DNA of 6,878 bases from Chitinophagaceae bacterium (lineage in GTDB: Bacteria > Bacteroidota > Bacteroidia > Chitinophagales > Chitinophagaceae), in the NCBI GenBank assembly GCA_016787105.1, contig JAEUVI010000541.1, forward strand, positions 1 to 6,878, in the 5' to 3' direction. Positions 6,492 to 6,878 of this stretch are shown piece after piece. Each line of letters begins with the position of its first letter. Positions within the stretch are counted from its first letter, which is position 1. The translations under genes and the position numbers were made by a program. The notes beneath the pieces were generated by a model that worked only from the letters and a program-made list of their open reading frames with translations, had not been told where the DNA came from and made no database searches.

Positions 6492-6524
6492 CGTTGCTCT
6501 AACCACTGAGCTACTGTTCCTTAC

Positions 6525-6600
6525 TAAAAGAAGAAAATTGCAAACATCTTTTTTAACGTGATAGGTTATGTTGTAGTAATGCTTACTTGACCTTCTTTTA
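6525..6600 (-). ncRNA. 76-nt module closed by a 9-bp stem
   Basis: TAAAAGAAG (6592-6600) and CTTCTTTTA (6525-6533) are perfect complements enclosing tRNA-sized sequence. Inside are AGTAA-GCA-TTACT (6575-6587) and a two-step hairpin, AACAT/ATGTT (6568-6572 with 6543-6547) around AAC/GTT. There is no T-arm consensus. It ends 4 nt before the interrupted tRNA. It is AT-rich, so chance pairing is possible; called mainly because it fits between the better-supported elements. Confidence 0.35.
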
Positions 6601-6602
6601 TT

Positions 6603-6633
6603 TTATTCAACGAACTTGTTTTTCGTTTAATAA
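6603..6633. other. Strong hairpin in the RNA array
   Basis: TTATT-A-AACGAA and TTCGTT-G-AATAA pair over 11 bp with one internal mismatch and a 7-nt loop (AAACAAG on the minus strand). There is no T-tract after it in either direction, so it is not a standard terminator. It probably structures the array transcript. Confidence 0.5.
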
Positions 6634-6650
6634 CACAAACCTCCAATACA

Positions 6651-6673
6651 ACTGTGCAACCTTTTTGCACAGT
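6651..6673. other. Perfect 9-bp hairpin downstream of the partial tRNA-like RNA
   Basis: ACTGTGCAA and TTGCACAGT form a perfect stem with a 5-nt loop (AAAGG on the minus strand). No T-run follows on either strand, which argues against a simple intrinsic terminator. It lies 25 nt beyond the acceptor strand of the element at 6699-6878 and next to a 12-bp palindrome, AAATAATTATTT (6674-6685). It could be an RNA-processing site. Confidence 0.55.
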
Positions 6674-6698
6674 AAATAATTATTTCAAAAAATTCTGT

Positions 6699-6878
6699 CA
6701 CTCCTATGGGATTCGAACCCATACTTTGCTTTTGGCAATAGCCCGGCTGTAAATACGCTTCCCTACTAAGCGTTAACTTCTCGGTGCACTGTAAATTCTG
6801 TCCATCCAAACGCATAGTCTGAACGGCATCATCCGGACACTCCGTGGCTACGTAATTTTCCCACTGCACTTCCTTTTA
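6699..6878 (-). ncRNA. Partial tRNA-like RNA with T-arm, 5' end outside the window
   Basis: ATGGG-TTCGAAT-CCCAT (6706-6722) is a perfect T-arm with the universal loop, followed by a 7-nt acceptor strand AGGAGTG (6699-6705) and A, CA. The matching 5' strand (CACTCCT or a wobble variant) does not occur in the visible 156 bases upstream, so the element exceeds 180 nt or its 5' half is lost. Internal hairpins: ACGCTT-AGTAGGG-AAGCGT (6755-6773), TTGC-CAAAA-GCAA next to the T-arm, and TGTCC/GGACA further upstream. No D-arm is seen. It is probably a long tRNA-like RNA of the same array. An 80-codon open frame runs through it (6627-6869), but the T-arm region translates as the telltale GSNPI, so it is taken as non-coding. 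Confidence 0.6.

Larger units (their letters stand above)
6321..6520 (-). tRNA. tRNA-Asn(GUU)-like gene interrupted in the anticodon stem
   Basis: Outer body is canonical. The acceptor is GGAACAG (6514-6520) with CTGTTCC (6321-6327), then TA, then a D-arm GCTC-AGTGGTTA-GAGC (6496-6511). The T-arm is GCCGG-TTCGAAT-CCGGC (6328-6344) and the variable loop GGGTC. The 3' half carries anticodon loop CTGTTAA (6355-6361) and stem GCCGT. The 5' half of the anticodon stem starts ACG (6492-6494), then 128 nt intervene before GC (6362-6363). Joining the halves gives ACGGC paired with GCCGT and a 73-nt tRNA (with discriminator base) reading GUU. Odd points: the discriminator is A and the first pair is G-C, whereas bacterial tRNA-Asn usually has G73, and no CCA is encoded. 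It may be a split or intron-bearing tRNA, a decoy, or a long tRNA-like RNA used without splicing. Confidence 0.8.
6193..6593 (-). repeat. Five dispersed copies of a 21-nt motif in the tRNA-like array
   Basis: On the minus strand, copies begin at 6593, 6466, 6386, 6286 and 6213 (ending at 6573, 6446, 6366, 6266 and 6193). Shared pattern: AGGYCAAKT, six variable bases, then TAYT. The copies at 6573-6593 and 6366-6386 agree at 17 of 21 positions and both end in TTACTAC. Three of the five lie 23-36 nt before a T-arm. One ends 2 nt before the 3' boundary of the insertion in the interrupted tRNA. Function unknown; candidates are an RNA-processing or protein-recognition element, or a recombination core. 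Confidence 0.7.

Noticed and set aside
6651..6673. Intrinsic terminator
   Set aside because: The stem is perfect but no T-run follows on either strand.
6627..6869. 80-codon minus-strand open frame with a GTG start
   Set aside because: It runs through the T-arm and acceptor strand (decoded as GSNPI) and through hairpins; the RNA structure is the better explanation.
6193..6878. CRISPR array
   Set aside because: The 21-nt motif copies are spaced irregularly (73 to 127 nt) and diverged, and the spacers fold into tRNA-like stems.

Overview
The window looks like an accessory, possibly mobile or defence-type, locus of an AT-rich Bacteroidota bacterium, perhaps Chitinophagaceae-like. This rests on A-rich start regions without clear Shine-Dalgarno sequences, on GGAGGGG-type palindromic repeats of a kind I know from that phylum, and on the look of the proteins. 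No taxonomic marker is present, so the placement is an inference. All genes and all recognisable RNA elements lie on the minus strand, so the locus is read from right to left.

Right part (about 6878 to 6232): about 650 bases with no credible protein gene but packed with tRNA-derived structure. In transcription order it holds: a partial tRNA-like RNA with a clean T-arm, entering from beyond the edge (6699-6878); a stretch of strong hairpins (6603-6673); a 76-nt block closed by a 9-bp stem (6525-6600); a tRNA with canonical acceptor stem, D-arm and T-arm whose anticodon stem is interrupted by 128 nt (6321-6520); and an 82-nt minimal tRNA-like RNA with acceptor and T-arm but no D-arm (6232-6313). 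Removing 6364-6491 from the interrupted tRNA gives a perfect 5-bp anticodon stem and a GUU anticodon in a 73-nt tRNA. The insert itself contains another T-arm and acceptor-like stem. A 21-nt motif (AGGYCAAKT, then TAYT six bases later) occurs five times through the array and the leader behind it.

Left part (6148 to 4): five genes in one direction. They are a 745-aa protein with a zinc-finger/RING-like segment, a helical middle and a TerD-like C-terminal domain; after a terminator-like hairpin, two overlapping genes for polymerase-beta-fold nucleotidyltransferases of the RlaP (RNA-repair-associated) type; a 122-aa zinc-ribbon protein; and the RNA ligase RtcB. The spacing (20-bp and 8-bp overlaps) supports translational coupling of the middle genes.

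Interpretation (inference): this is an RNA-repair locus with its own set of tRNA-like RNAs. It is comparable in logic to the Salmonella rsr-yrl-rtcBA locus, where RtcB is encoded beside tRNA-mimicking Y RNAs, but the protein set differs. The tRNA-like RNAs could be substrates, decoys for anticodon nucleases, or guides/scaffolds for the large TerD protein. The nucleotidyltransferases could modify or rebuild RNA ends and RtcB could reseal them. Some patchwork repeats lie between the zinc-ribbon gene and rtcB, and one repeat-like segment has been absorbed in frame into rtcB.
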